A stretch of DNA of 64,000 bases. Source: Laspinema palackyanum D2c. GTDB taxonomy: Bacteria; Cyanobacteriota; Cyanobacteriia; Cyanobacteriales; Laspinemataceae. The notes below the pieces were generated by a model that saw only the letters and a list, made by a program, of their open reading frames with translations, ran no database searches and was not told where the DNA came from. The position numbers and the translations under genes were made by a program. Below are positions 55,170 through 64,000 of the stretch, piece after piece (the first letter of the stretch is position 1; each line of letters opens with the position of its first letter). The stretch spans positions 124,308-188,307 of the forward strand of contig NZ_JAMXFD010000011.1 of assembly GCF_025370875.1 (NCBI RefSeq), given 5' to 3'.

Positions 55170-56207
55170 TTAGTTAACACCTGCCGCTTCAATTAATCGG
55201 GACAGGGCTACTTGAATCGCCAACAATTCCGCTGGAGGGTTTCGCAAAAATTCCGAATTACTCTGCCGAATCATTTCGTTATAAGAGCGAATTGAATCTA
55301 ATAAGTCTTGCGCGTTCACTTGTCCATCCGCTAACAGTCGGGCTAATTTAGACGCTAATCGTCTTGTTGCTTCAACGGATGGAGCGCCTGGAGTGCTAGA
55401 GAGTGCGGTGGACAGGGCATTAACGCTATTCACTTCACCCGTAGTGAGGACCGCCGCCACGAGTTGCTGTGCTTCAAAAGAAACGCTTGCGCCTGTCAAT
55501 CCATTGATATTTCCTGCACTTAGCTGCCCGAGGACATTACTACCGGCTTCATTCACCGCCGCTTGAGCATCCCCTGTTCCGGCAAAGACCGTTTGGCTTC
55601 CGGTTCCGGATCCAAAACCCCCAATGTCCCCGGTGGTGGAGATTACCCCTTGTTGCCCTTGAGCACCAGTCGATGGATTTGTTTCACTACCTCCGGAGGT
55701 TGAGGGTGCGGTAGGGGTCTCAGTGGTGATGGGTGGCGGTTGTACCTGGGTCGGTTGAAACACTGGTGGCGGTTGCACCTGGGTCGGTTGAAACACTGGT
55801 GGCGGTTGCACCTGGGTCGGTTGAAACACTGGTGGCGGTTGTACCTGGGTCGGTTGAAACACTGGTGGCGGTTGTACGGGTGCAGGTTCAACCACTGGTG
55901 GCGGTTGCACTGGTGCAGGTTCAACCACTGGTGGGGGTGTGATGTTGGGTGCAGGTTCAACCACTGGTGGCGGTTGCACTGGTGCAGGTTCAACCACTGG
56001 TGGGGGTGTGATGTTGGGTGCAGGGGCAATGGGTGGAGGGGGTACTATCTCACTGGGTGGAGGGGGTACTATCTCACTCCCCATCATGGAACCACTTGTC
56101 GGAGATTGAGGTATTTGTTGAGCCTGAACTGGGGAGGCACTGAGGAAGATAACACCACACAATCCTAACCCAACTGCACAATATTGATAGAGAAATTTAT
56201 GATTCAT
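55170..56207 (-). CDS. Exported proline-rich repeat protein
   Basis: From the ATG at 56207 this encodes 345 residues with a signal peptide (LGLCGVIFLSASPVQAQQ, cleavage after AQA/AQ). Residues about 45-160 are Pro/Val/Gln-rich 11-residue repeats (PPPVFQPTQVQ, PPPVVEPAPVQ). Beyond them a region of about 180 residues looks globular and helical (LSTALSSTPGAPSVEATRRL, QDLLDSIRSYNEMI). No enzyme motif is seen. It lies 24 bases after the barrel-like gene. A cell-surface or spacer role is plausible but not shown. Confidence 0.75.
   Translation of the reverse strand: MNHKFLYQYCAVGLGLCGVIFLSASPVQAQQIPQSPTSGSMMGSEIVPPPPSEIVPPPPIAPAPNITPPPVVEPAPVQPPPVVEPAPNITPPPVVEPAPVQPPPVVEPAPVQPPPVFQPTQVQPPPVFQPTQVQPPPVFQPTQVQPPPVFQPTQVQPPPITTETPTAPSTSGGSETNPSTGAQGQQGVISTTGDIGGFGSGTGSQTVFAGTGDAQAAVNEAGSNVLGQLSAGNINGLTGASVSFEAQQLVAAVLTTGEVNSVNALSTALSSTPGAPSVEATRRLASKLARLLADGQVNAQDLLDSIRSYNEMIRQSNSEFLRNPPAELLAIQVALSRLIEAAGVN
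55733..56030 (-). repeat. Coding 33-base tandem repeats
   Basis: Four near-identical 33-base units encode PPPVFQPTQVQ, followed by PPPVVEPAPVQ and PPPVVEPAPNIT variants. They give mirror open frames on both strands. They are coding tandem repeats, not CRISPR. Confidence 0.9.
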
Positions 56208-56231
56208 TGCGATTACACTAAATGACAACAT

Positions 56232-57290
56232 TTAAAAGGCTAAAGAATAGCCATAGCCAATGCCGAGAATGAACCGGGCACCATCCCCGGCACTATTGGT
56301 TACATCGGCAAAAGCGGGGGTAATTACTACAGGGAGATCCTTGAATGGGACGATTGAAGCGCCGAGAAACAAATCTTGACCTGTCCAGTCCGCAATCAGC
56401 GAGATCTGTTCAGCGACCCGCAAACCCACACTGCTAAAGACACCTATCGTGTTGTTATCATTGATTACATCATCTTCTGAGCGGTAACGACCACCTCCCA
56501 CTCCTAAAGATACAGTGAGTTGGCTCAGAGGTTCGGCACTATTTTCTTTAAAGCGAAAGACTTTTGTCACGACGCCGTAGGGACTGGTGGTGGTATCAAT
56601 GTCGCCCCAAGACAGGGCATATTCTACCCCAGCGGCAACGGCAAAATTATTGGGAAGTAAACGGTGGACTTTAAAACTAACGCCACCATCAGCTAGGGTT
56701 TCGTCAATTAAATCGGTAACCACCAGACTCACTTCTAAGCCAACATTTTCGCGAGAGTTCCCTAACCCAAATCCTAATGCTAAAGTTCCATCAGCTTTGG
56801 TTGTGTAGCGAGTTCTCTCTTGATATCCAAATCCGGTATAGACTCGACCCCAGTTCGCACCGAATGCGGTAGGAGTTCCGATACTCACTCCGGGTGCAGA
56901 ACTTCCACCGGCTGTGGGGACAACTAGGGTGGCGGGTTCTGGAAGTAAATACTGATTCCGTAGGGTTTCTAGGTCTGAATCGGTAGAAGCGGGTTCCTGG
57001 GCGATGATCGCCTGGTCTGGCCGAAAGAAGGAGTTAAAGGTACGTTCTTTTACCTGCAATGCCTCAGCGGTTGGAGAGGGAAAGGGTAACGTGAACTGAG
57101 TGGTTTCTGAGGGGAGTTCTGAGGCGATCGCCTGGGGTGACTCGGGGTTCTGATTCAGCGGGACGGGGTTACTACGGCCCATTGGACTATATAAGGCGAT
57201 TCCCACAAAAGATGCGATCGCCAATAGCAACCGTTTTGACCGTTGAGTTTTACCTATCCCTGGATATTTCGTTAATAATTTTTGACTCAT
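56232..57290 (-). CDS. Exported beta-barrel-like protein
   Basis: A 352-residue protein with an N-terminal hydrophobic segment (LLLAIASFVGIALYSPMG) after a basic start. The second half (from about residue 145) has alternating short hydrophobic strands (WGRVYTGFGYQERTRY, LALGFGLGNS, VGLEVSLVVTDL) and ends in YGYSLAF with the C-terminal aromatic residue usual for outer-membrane barrels. No named family is assigned. It is fourth in the exported-protein run. Confidence 0.7.
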   Translation of the reverse strand: MSQKLLTKYPGIGKTQRSKRLLLAIASFVGIALYSPMGRSNPVPLNQNPESPQAIASELPSETTQFTLPFPSPTAEALQVKERTFNSFFRPDQAIIAQEPASTDSDLETLRNQYLLPEPATLVVPTAGGSSAPGVSIGTPTAFGANWGRVYTGFGYQERTRYTTKADGTLALGFGLGNSRENVGLEVSLVVTDLIDETLADGGVSFKVHRLLPNNFAVAAGVEYALSWGDIDTTTSPYGVVTKVFRFKENSAEPLSQLTVSLGVGGGRYRSEDDVINDNNTIGVFSSVGLRVAEQISLIADWTGQDLFLGASIVPFKDLPVVITPAFADVTNSAGDGARFILGIGYGYSLAF

Positions 57291-57397
57291 GAATTTTTAA
57301 GCTCACTGCTCACGCACACTGAATTTCTGAACTTTGCTCGACTTCAACCCGGGAATGTCTCATCACCCCTAGATCTGCCCTAAAATTAGCCCTTCAC

Positions 57398-58795
57398 TTA
57401 CCATAACAATCCCGGTTGGGTTTCCGGTTGGGGTTGGGGTGGTGAAATGGGGGCTGGTGGGGGTGAGGATGGACTTGGTTGCATCGTTGATTCGGACTGG
57501 GTTTGGGGCGCTGGAGAATTAACTGGTGGGGTTGTGGATGTAGGAGGGGAATTCGCCATCAAAGGCTGGATTTGGTCTCGCAGCTTCACTACCCACTCTC
57601 TTCTATTTTGTCTTTCTGTTTCTCTGGGAAATTGTGCGATTTGTTGGTCAAGAATTGTGATGGCTTTGTTGTAACTGACAAATGCCTCATCATACTTCTC
57701 CTGAAAGGTTTTCACTAATCCTTTCCCATACCAAACTGGATAGAATTCTGAATCGATTTCCAGGGCTTTTTCATAAGCATCAAGCGCTTCTGGAGGCTTC
57801 AAGGCTCTCCAATATTGATTTCCCTGATTGGCCCAATACACTGCACTATTGGGCTGTGCCGCATTTTGCTCCTGCATCCCCGCCAACACAAATTCTGTCC
57901 CGATCGCCTCGATATCATCTTGATTTAATGCCCGAGCCGGATTAGTTTGGATGGTGACATTATTTAAAGGAATACTGACTTGGGGTGCTAAATTCAAAAA
58001 TTTAGAAATCGGAATTGATAAACTATAGCCAATAAGCACTCGTTCGTTTCCTGAAGCCCCTTCATTAGAAACCCGTTCTCCTTCATTTTGTCCATGAACA
58101 GCAATGACTCTCCCATCGGTATCTAAGACCGGACCCCCACTCATCCCCGGATAAGTTATACTCGTATAAACGGCTTGGTAACCTTCTGCAACCGGGCGAA
58201 TTCTAAACCCGACCATTTTATTCTCGGGCAGGAGTCTCCCGACACTAAATCGATACTTTAATTGAGCGATATCTCGATTATTAACTCCCGGCCATCCAGA
58301 AGCGAACACAAAATGTCCATATTCCCGAATAAGTTCCCCATTAGGAAGTCGCAGGTCTCGTTCGCTATTAATATTAGTATCATAATTAGCCAGGGTCGCT
58401 AATTTATAATTCCTGTTGCTGTCGAATTGCAGGATGGCTAAATCGACTTCGGGAAGTTTTTTTACGGTATTAAAATCTAGGGAATGTTCTTGTCCGTCAT
58501 GGGTTACCACCTTCAGTCCAGGACGGGGTTGCTTACAAACGGGTTGTTGATCTCTACAAACTACATGATTAGCGGTTAGTACCGTATAGGTGTTTCCTTG
58601 TTGGGCAATCAGAAACCCGGACCCGTTAGCCGTTTTGCCTGATTCGGGCTCGGTTTCAGGAATTAAGACGGTAATTTCTTGAGCGATCGCCTTGACTTGA
58701 TCAACGCGATCGCCCATAGCGGTCCCGAGGTAGGGTTGTGCTACAGCCATTGCCAAACCAATGAGGACCGCTAAAAGGATACGATATACTTTCAT
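57398..58795 (-). CDS. Exported trypsin-like serine protease with TPR region
   Basis: A 465-residue protein with a signal peptide (ILLAVLIGLAMAVAQPYLG). The trypsin-fold domain has His in VLTANHVVC (near residue 77), Asp in VDLAILQFD and Ser in YPGMSGGPVLD (near residue 218). After it, a TPR-like pair (YWRALKPPEALDAYEKALEID, KYDEAFVSYNKAITIL) suggests a binding module. The tail is Pro/Ser/Gln-rich and ends GLLW. It lies 45 bases after the next protease gene on the same strand. Confidence 0.85.
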   Translation of the reverse strand: MKVYRILLAVLIGLAMAVAQPYLGTAMGDRVDQVKAIAQEITVLIPETEPESGKTANGSGFLIAQQGNTYTVLTANHVVCRDQQPVCKQPRPGLKVVTHDGQEHSLDFNTVKKLPEVDLAILQFDSNRNYKLATLANYDTNINSERDLRLPNGELIREYGHFVFASGWPGVNNRDIAQLKYRFSVGRLLPENKMVGFRIRPVAEGYQAVYTSITYPGMSGGPVLDTDGRVIAVHGQNEGERVSNEGASGNERVLIGYSLSIPISKFLNLAPQVSIPLNNVTIQTNPARALNQDDIEAIGTEFVLAGMQEQNAAQPNSAVYWANQGNQYWRALKPPEALDAYEKALEIDSEFYPVWYGKGLVKTFQEKYDEAFVSYNKAITILDQQIAQFPRETERQNRREWVVKLRDQIQPLMANSPPTSTTPPVNSPAPQTQSESTMQPSPSSPPPAPISPPQPQPETQPGLLW

Positions 58796-58840
58796 GGTTC
58801 TGAATGCAACTCCTGCTTGAGGTTCAGTGAAGTCTGGGTG

Positions 58841-59812
58841 TTACCACAACGGGTCGGACCCCGGATTTGGCAGTCCAGGAGTTTCCTCTACTCGGGGTAA
58901 TCCAGAAGAATCAACCTGGGGTTGTGCCGATTCTGGCAGAGAATGCCGGGGTTGTTCCTCTGGGGAAACCAACCGAATGGGGGAGGGAGGAACGCTTGCC
59001 GCTGGCATTCCCCCAGAATTGTTGTAAAATCCCGCTGCCAGTTGGACAAAGGTATCGATCGCAATTCCCATGCTCGATCGCATCATGATATCTCGCATGG
59101 CGGTATTGGGTCGGGAACCATCGGTAAAGATATAAGGATCACCCCATAAGGGATAGGCGTGCATTCCATTAATCCCAATCACCTGACCTTGACGATTCAA
59201 GATGGGACCGCCACTCATGCCTTTTTCCACCAGATTGGTATAGGCAATCTGATATCCCCGCGCGATCGGGCGATCGGCGATTAAAGAGACTGTACCCGTC
59301 GTGAAGGTCCAAGCAGAACCATACTGTTCCGATTCAACGGGAAACCCTGCCGCAAAGACCTCATCCCCAGCTTGCAAGCTTGAAGAAGTCCCCAGGGAGG
59401 CCACAGGATAATCAGCACCCGTACTGCGAAATTGCAGTAAGGCCAAATCGTTGCCCTCAAAACTCACGGTTCTCACTACTTCCGCTGAATAGGTGCGGCC
59501 ATCATGGGTTTGAATTTGATATCCAGAACCCTGTCCAGCAGTCAAAACGTGCTGATTGGTGACAACGGTATAAATCGGTCCTTGTTTTTGAATAACAATA
59601 CCGGAACCTCCACTGCGCCCTGACAACACTTTTACCGTAATTGATTGGGCAATTTGACGGACTTGTTCGGTCAAGAGTTGACCGGACGGTTGTGCCGTGA
59701 ATCCACTCACGGGCCGGATTTGAGCGGAACTAGATAAGGGAAATAACTGTGTTGGTAGGGTGATTAAGAAGCTACCAACACAGATAAGAACAATCTGCGA
59801 TCGCAAATTCAC
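58841..59812 (-). CDS. Exported trypsin-like serine protease
   Basis: A 323-residue protein with a signal peptide (IVLICVGSFLITLPTQLFPL). The trypsin-fold triad is visible: His in VTNQHVLTAG (near residue 99), Asp in GNDLALLQF and Ser in EKGMSGGPILN (near residue 200). It resembles the neighbour at 57398 but lacks TPRs. The Pro-rich tail ends GSDPLW. It lies 29 bases after the COP23 gene. Confidence 0.85.
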   Translation of the reverse strand: MNLRSQIVLICVGSFLITLPTQLFPLSSSAQIRPVSGFTAQPSGQLLTEQVRQIAQSITVKVLSGRSGGSGIVIQKQGPIYTVVTNQHVLTAGQGSGYQIQTHDGRTYSAEVVRTVSFEGNDLALLQFRSTGADYPVASLGTSSSLQAGDEVFAAGFPVESEQYGSAWTFTTGTVSLIADRPIARGYQIAYTNLVEKGMSGGPILNRQGQVIGINGMHAYPLWGDPYIFTDGSRPNTAMRDIMMRSSMGIAIDTFVQLAAGFYNNSGGMPAASVPPSPIRLVSPEEQPRHSLPESAQPQVDSSGLPRVEETPGLPNPGSDPLW

Positions 59813-59841
59813 GTTATAATCGCCTTTGAATCAGCTTACAA

Positions 59842-60456
59842 TTACCAAACAGATCCACCGCTACCGGAGGGTTGAGAAGGCTCAGAAGGGGTGACATTTG
59901 CCCCACTAGAACCTCCCTGGGAAGGGCCATTTGGATCAACGGCAGCATTATCCAAGAAGTTGTTCAGGTCGATGGTTATCTCACCCTCATTCTCGGCAGA
60001 GGTTTCATACAAGGGGCCACCGACTCCAGCGCGGAGGTCAAAGAGCTGCTGAACTGCTGCGGCAGCATCTGCCCCAGACTTAAGCGTAAATAACAGATTG
60101 CTGTTATTACAGCCCCCCCCTTGATTCGCACAAACAACGGGCTGACCATTTACATAGCCTGTGGTGATGAACCCGAGTTGTCCCTGTCTATTGAGATTGT
60201 CAAATCGGGAGGAGACTTCCTGACAACGCCGCTCTGGAGTATAACCCGAAGCACTAAAATATTCCGCATACCAGCGAACGACCGGGACCGCACCCCGTGG
60301 AGTCAGGGCAAAAGTGGTGGGTAAACCCGTTGTGGAACTCATGCCACACACAAATCGGGTGCTTTGTGCTTCAGAAGGCTGCTGGAGGGTGAAGGTTGCC
60401 GCGATCGCAACTGCCGCAGCCGTCAACATTGACGTAATGGCGAATTTTGCTTTCAT
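59842..60456 (-). CDS. COP23 domain protein
   Basis: From the ATG at 60456 this encodes 204 residues with a signal peptide (ITSMLTAAAVAIAATFTLQQ). The COP23 domain has RFVCGMSS, GAVPVVRWYAEYFSASGYTP, RRCQEVSSRFD, VNGQPVVCANQ and LLFTLKSGADA with four or so conserved cysteines. COP23 is known as a circadian-oscillating, membrane-associated protein of cyanobacteria; its biochemical role is unknown. The Gly/Ser-rich tail ends SGGSVW. It is first in the exported-protein run. Confidence 0.88.
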   Translation of the reverse strand: MKAKFAITSMLTAAAVAIAATFTLQQPSEAQSTRFVCGMSSTTGLPTTFALTPRGAVPVVRWYAEYFSASGYTPERRCQEVSSRFDNLNRQGQLGFITTGYVNGQPVVCANQGGGCNNSNLLFTLKSGADAAAAVQQLFDLRAGVGGPLYETSAENEGEITIDLNNFLDNAAVDPNGPSQGGSSGANVTPSEPSQPSGSGGSVW

Positions 60457-61013
60457 AATGTATGATGAGATACGGATCAGTGGAATCAAGAGCTTGCATC
60501 TCTTATTTCACGCCTAGGAATATCCTGGCTTTTTTATATTAACAGAAAAAGCCAGGATACTTTTTATCTTTACAAAACTTAACATTTTTAATTCCCGAAA
60601 TCGAAAGCAATTTATATTAATCGTAATAACCTAAAATTTTGCATTGTAGATACTTAAAAAAATGCCTGTTAAACACACATCAACTTAAATTAATTTCCAT
60701 TTATTTGTTGTTGAAAGCCTGGGGTTACGGATGCCATAAACCTCTTCCTCTATCAGTTTTAGCCAAAATTTAGATTTGGTACAGGCAAATTCTCCCCCTC
60801 TCCTGCACGGGTGAAAGGGGGAGTTTGAAATAAAGTAGAATAATTTATTTCAACCTAGTCAACGTAGTGATAGCTCTATTGAACTATCCGATTTTCTAGT
60901 CTAATTGTTGAAAAAATCGGCCAAGGATTTATGGAGTGAATGAGCGCTCATCTGACCCCGCGAATTAAGATAAAGGGTTAACAAAACCCGTTTGACTGGA
61001 ACCCGCCAATTGT
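60457..61013. other. Non-coding interval with 14-bp inverted repeat
   Basis: 557 bases. TATCCTGGCTTTTT (60521-60534) is the perfect inverse of AAAAAGCCAGGATA (60546-60559) with an 11-base loop, terminator-like on both strands. The interval should also hold the COP23 promoter. No gene seen. Confidence 0.6.
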
Positions 61014-61895
61014 TCAATCCTGTTCTGTGATAAGGTGTTTGAGTTCTATGAGCAAAGACTCCATCTTATAGCGCTTATCTGGGTTCTCCCATGCCTTAAA
61101 CTGAGTAAATTTTTGCAGAAGTCCTTCCACCTCGCGTTGTTGTTGCGCTGAATCTCTGGGTATTTTTTTCTCCCGGACGATTTGTTGAATTTGTCGCAAA
61201 CTCAGAGACTCAGCGATCGCCCGTTCTAGGAGTGCCAACCGCTCAGACTCCGACTCCAACTTGGCGATTTCCTTCGCTTTGGTCCACTTAATCCGTCCAT
61301 AGCGGAGCGCTTCAAACAGTTCTGGAGGCAGTTTTAGCAAAGGAAGGCGATGAGTTCGGAACGATTCGGGAGTGATCCTCCTGCCGATGGTAGCAAACAC
61401 CTCTTGAATCAACTGTTGTTCTCGATTACGGACAGCGATGTCCGTAAGTCCTCGCTTGCCATTCGCGATATAGTTGAGCAGGGAGATAATCCAGTCGCGG
61501 TCCTTTTGCAGGCGCATTTCCAGCAATTGTAAAATCCCTTCGGTTTCTTCAACGGGATTCAAATCCTCCCGTTGTAAGTTTTCGACCAAGGCGTACTGTA
61601 GCACTTCTGTATCCGTCATTTCCCTGACTGTCACCGGCACTAGGGTTAATCCCAGGGTTTGAGCGGCTTTATACCGACGTTCTCCCGCGACTAACTCATA
61701 TTGATTCCCGGCGATCGGGCGCACGAGTAGGGGCTGAAGGATACCATGTTCTTTGATACTAGCGGCGAGTTCCTCCATTGCCACTTCGTTAAAGTAGTTT
61801 CGGGGTTGAAACTGGGAAGGGCAAATTTGCTCAAGTGGCAGGGTCTTCGAGAAGAGGAAGGTGGGGATAGGATGTTGAGTATTTTGGGTGTCCAT
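61014..61895 (-). CDS. ParB/Spo0J-like partition protein
   Basis: A 293-residue ParB-family protein. The ParB/Srx fold has EELAASIKEHGILQPLLVRP, VAGERRYKAAQ (the GERR CTP-binding box) and ENLQREDLNPVEE. The HTH region is weaker than in standard ParB (RHTHR-like MPLLKLPPELFEALRYG, KAKEIAKL). No ParA gene is adjacent, so its chromosome-partition role cannot be judged; it may be one of the additional ParB-like proteins of cyanobacteria. Confidence 0.8.
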   Translation of the reverse strand: MDTQNTQHPIPTFLFSKTLPLEQICPSQFQPRNYFNEVAMEELAASIKEHGILQPLLVRPIAGNQYELVAGERRYKAAQTLGLTLVPVTVREMTDTEVLQYALVENLQREDLNPVEETEGILQLLEMRLQKDRDWIISLLNYIANGKRGLTDIAVRNREQQLIQEVFATIGRRITPESFRTHRLPLLKLPPELFEALRYGRIKWTKAKEIAKLESESERLALLERAIAESLSLRQIQQIVREKKIPRDSAQQQREVEGLLQKFTQFKAWENPDKRYKMESLLIELKHLITEQD

Positions 61896-63145
61896 CTGCT
61901 TTTTAAGTGGTGAGTGGGAAGCGATTAAAGGAGGCGATCGCTGGGGTGCGATCGGGCGGGGTACATCGGGTCACGGTTAAAAGCAGGGTGGACTCGATGA
62001 AAAAACGCTTCCCCGAACTGGGTTGGGATGTATTCTCCTGTCCGTTGTAAGTACATGAGCACAATATCTTAATAGGATTCTATATCTATCTCTAGGAGTA
62101 GACTCGGGTTTTTATGCGTTTTTTTGGCTTTTTTATGAAAATTTCACAGAATTGATGCTCAGGGGCCACTTAAATCCCGCAGAGTTTGCATAAAAATTTA
62201 GCCCAGCTTTAGCTTTGTGTTCTTTTCAAATCAAGGGTTTGACAGGAATTCTTTGGAGTATCCCCAGGAGTAGAGAAGCGCTTTTTGACCGGGAAAATTT
62301 TATGGCGAGTTTTCTTGCCAAGAGTCCAGAGTCACTCATCAGACAGAAGCGCTCATCCTCAGCGCATTGAAAATTCTTGCAGCGCTTCGCACTAAATTTT
62401 TATCGTGGTGAGGCTACTCTTTCTGATTTAATTTTGTTCTGAGTCATCTGGACAGTGAACAGTCCTGTATAAGTCCCCGTCAGTTACTGATGAGGTAAAA
62501 AAAAGGAGCGGCATCAAACCCGTCCATCACTCATACGGGTAAGGATTCTAAGCTTAATGAGTTTTACCCTGATGCACCCAAAAGAGCGACTAAGCCAGTC
62601 TGGCACGTCAAACATATTTTAAAAAAGCGATCGGCCACATTTGTGGTGTTTTTAGGAACTGCATGAGGGTTACTTTTGCCGTTTAATCCATATATAATTA
62701 ATCCAAAATTTATGCACTTTTATTCCCCAGCCTAATTTCTTATTTCGCAAATTCAGCGGTCAAGAAATGTCAACTTAGGAACTGTTTATAACAAGACAAC
62801 GATCGCGGTTGCGCCGATTATTCAGGATTTGACATAAAACAACCTTGAAATCATTCTTTGATGTGACCAGAACTTCCCCCTGACCCACTGCGATCGCGAA
62901 GCCTCTCCCGAGGAGAATCGTCTACCTCCTCTGAGAACCCACTCCATCTGTTATCTGCTAGGGACACTGGGTGAGGAGAAATTTAAGCCACCCGGGAACC
63001 CGCTTGCTGACCATTGAGGGCAAAATTCGCTAAAATGTCAGCTAACCCTAAACACCGATTCGGACAGTTTAAAAGTCTGGCCAAAGAGGGTCTGACCCAG
63101 ACTCAAGGGTGTTGCTCACCGTTCAATAATTGAGAGGTCTAATTT
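61896..63145. other. 1.25-kb interval without genes
   Basis: No open frame longer than about 60 codons. It contains several AGCGCT/AAGCGC words (near 62276, 62346, 62379) and a T-rich block near 62090-62130. No match to a parS or origin consensus was checked. Otherwise nothing recognised. Confidence 0.5.
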
Positions 63146-63880
63146 ATGGTAACCACCCCTCAAACTCCAAAGGTCATCTACCCTGATTGTGATGGAAATC
63201 CGATGTCTGATAATACCCGCCAGTTTCGTTGGATTGTGGTGATTAAAGAGAATTTAGAAATTCTGTTTGATAATGATCCGAATGTCTTTGTGGCGGGGGA
63301 TTTGCTTTGGTATCCCATCGAAGGCAATAATAAACTGCGTCAAGCCCCTGATGTGATGGTGGCGATGGGACGACCTAAAGGCGATCGCGGGTCTTATAAG
63401 CAATGGGAAGAAGCAGACATCCCTCCCCAAGTCGTGTTTGAAATTCTTTCCCCCGGAAATCGCCTCAAGGAGATGGCCAAGAAACAAGAGTTTTATGACC
63501 TCTATGGGGTGGCAGAATATTATGTTTTCGACCCCGATCGCCTGGATTTCAATGGGTGGTTACGCAATCAAGCCGGTTCCCTGAAAGTAATTGAACAGCC
63601 CGAAAATTGGACCAGTCCCCGTTTAGGGATTCGCTTTGAACTCCAGGATGAACAGTTTACCATCTACCGTCCCGATGGTGAGCGATTTCTCACCTCTACC
63701 GAGTTAGCCAAACAAGCCGAACAACAACGCCAGGAGGCTGAACAACAACGCCAGGAGGCTGAACAACAACGCCAGGAGGCGGAACAACAACGTCAGAGGG
63801 CGGAGTCAGCAGAAGCACGTCTTCGGGAATTGGAGGCGCGTTTACGGGAACTAGAGGGCGATCGGCATCCTGAAGGGTAA
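63146..63880 (+). CDS. Uma2 family (DUF820) protein with coiled-coil tail
   Basis: A 244-residue Uma2 protein. The restriction-endonuclease-like core has RQAPDVMVAMG (Asp), PQVVFEILSPGNRLKEM (Glu and Lys) and YYVFDPDRLDFNG. The last 60 residues are EAEQQRQ heptad-like repeats (21-base DNA units) followed by a Glu/Arg-rich helix. It is a paralogue of the gene at 35551. The biological role is unknown. Confidence 0.88.
   Translation: MVTTPQTPKVIYPDCDGNPMSDNTRQFRWIVVIKENLEILFDNDPNVFVAGDLLWYPIEGNNKLRQAPDVMVAMGRPKGDRGSYKQWEEADIPPQVVFEILSPGNRLKEMAKKQEFYDLYGVAEYYVFDPDRLDFNGWLRNQAGSLKVIEQPENWTSPRLGIRFELQDEQFTIYRPDGERFLTSTELAKQAEQQRQEAEQQRQEAEQQRQEAEQQRQRAESAEARLRELEARLRELEGDRHPEG
63700..63810 (+). 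repeat. 21-base coding tandem repeat
   Basis: Three or four copies of a 21-base unit encode QRQEAEQ within the coiled coil of the Uma2 protein. Confidence 0.8.
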
Positions 63881-64000
63881 GATCATTTGACTCTGGACAG
63901 TGGAACAGTTTCGCCCCTCTGAACCTGGTTGACTGACAAAAGTTAAGAATGAGGGCTGAAAGCTTTACATTCAGGGATTTTTAGCCTGGGGCTTGAAAAG

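Noticed and set aside
55733..56168. Regularly spaced 33-base repeats resembling a CRISPR array
   Set aside because: There are no unique spacers; the units are contiguous and code for a proline-rich repeat in an exported protein.

Overview
The window looks like chromosomal DNA of a filamentous (Oscillatoriales-type) cyanobacterium. The evidence is very frequent GCGATCGC (HIP1) octamers, a PSRP-3/Ycf65 ribosomal protein, a clpR-clpP3 pair, DUF4278, COP23 and Uma2-type proteins, and very large multi-PAS hybrid histidine kinases. The genus is an inference and cannot be fixed from this sequence alone.

Layout. 0-4.7 kb: the 3' end of PSRP-3, a TerB/Mo-nitrogenase-C-terminal fusion, obgE, clpR-clpP3 and a J-domain/TPR protein. 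4.7-8.2 kb: a complete diversity-generating retroelement (DGR). Its parts are a Ser/Thr-kinase/FGE-fold target with the variable repeat (VR) at its 3' end, an avd-like accessory gene, a reverse transcriptase, a template repeat (TR) and a hairpin behind the TR. TR and VR differ almost only at TR adenines. 8.2-9.4 kb: one intact VapBC-like pair between fragments of two other toxin-antitoxin systems. 9.4-13.9 kb: a second Ser/Thr kinase related to the DGR target kinase, a RusA-like resolvase fusion, and an IS1634-type insertion sequence with terminal inverted repeats and a 5-bp target duplication. 14-20 kb: an SGNH-like/MBOAT acyl-transfer pair and a large RTX/Calx-beta/SGNH secreted protein. 20.6-24 kb: a rhomboid homologue lacking its catalytic residues, DUF4278, a thioredoxin-TPR protein, tRNA-Gly and clustered palindromic repeats. 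24-34 kb: a 1535-residue hybrid kinase, a TPR lipoprotein, an XPB-like helicase and era. 34-39 kb: two membrane proteins, Uma2, a secreted EndoU nuclease with a small downstream partner, and a PBP4-type carboxypeptidase. 39.5-44.7 kb: a membrane hybrid kinase overlapping a response-regulator/kinase gene. 44.8-49.2 kb: the conserved block rplS, tRNA-Trp, secE, nusG, rplK, rplA, rplJ, rplL. 49.2-55 kb: a long structured non-coding stretch ahead of a deoxyhypusine-synthase-like gene, then hspA and dnaK. 55-60.5 kb: a five-gene run of exported proteins (COP23, two trypsin-like proteases, a barrel-like protein, a proline-rich repeat protein). 61-64 kb: a ParB-like protein, about 1.25 kb without genes, and a second Uma2 protein.

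The standout system is the DGR. It hypermutates the ligand-binding face of a C-type-lectin (FGE) fold joined to a protein kinase, so it is probably a variable sensor feeding phosphorylation signalling. The neighbouring toxin-antitoxin fragments, paralogous kinase and IS element mark 4.7-13.9 kb as the accessory, fast-evolving part of the window. Most of the remainder is conserved cyanobacterial housekeeping, signalling and envelope genes.
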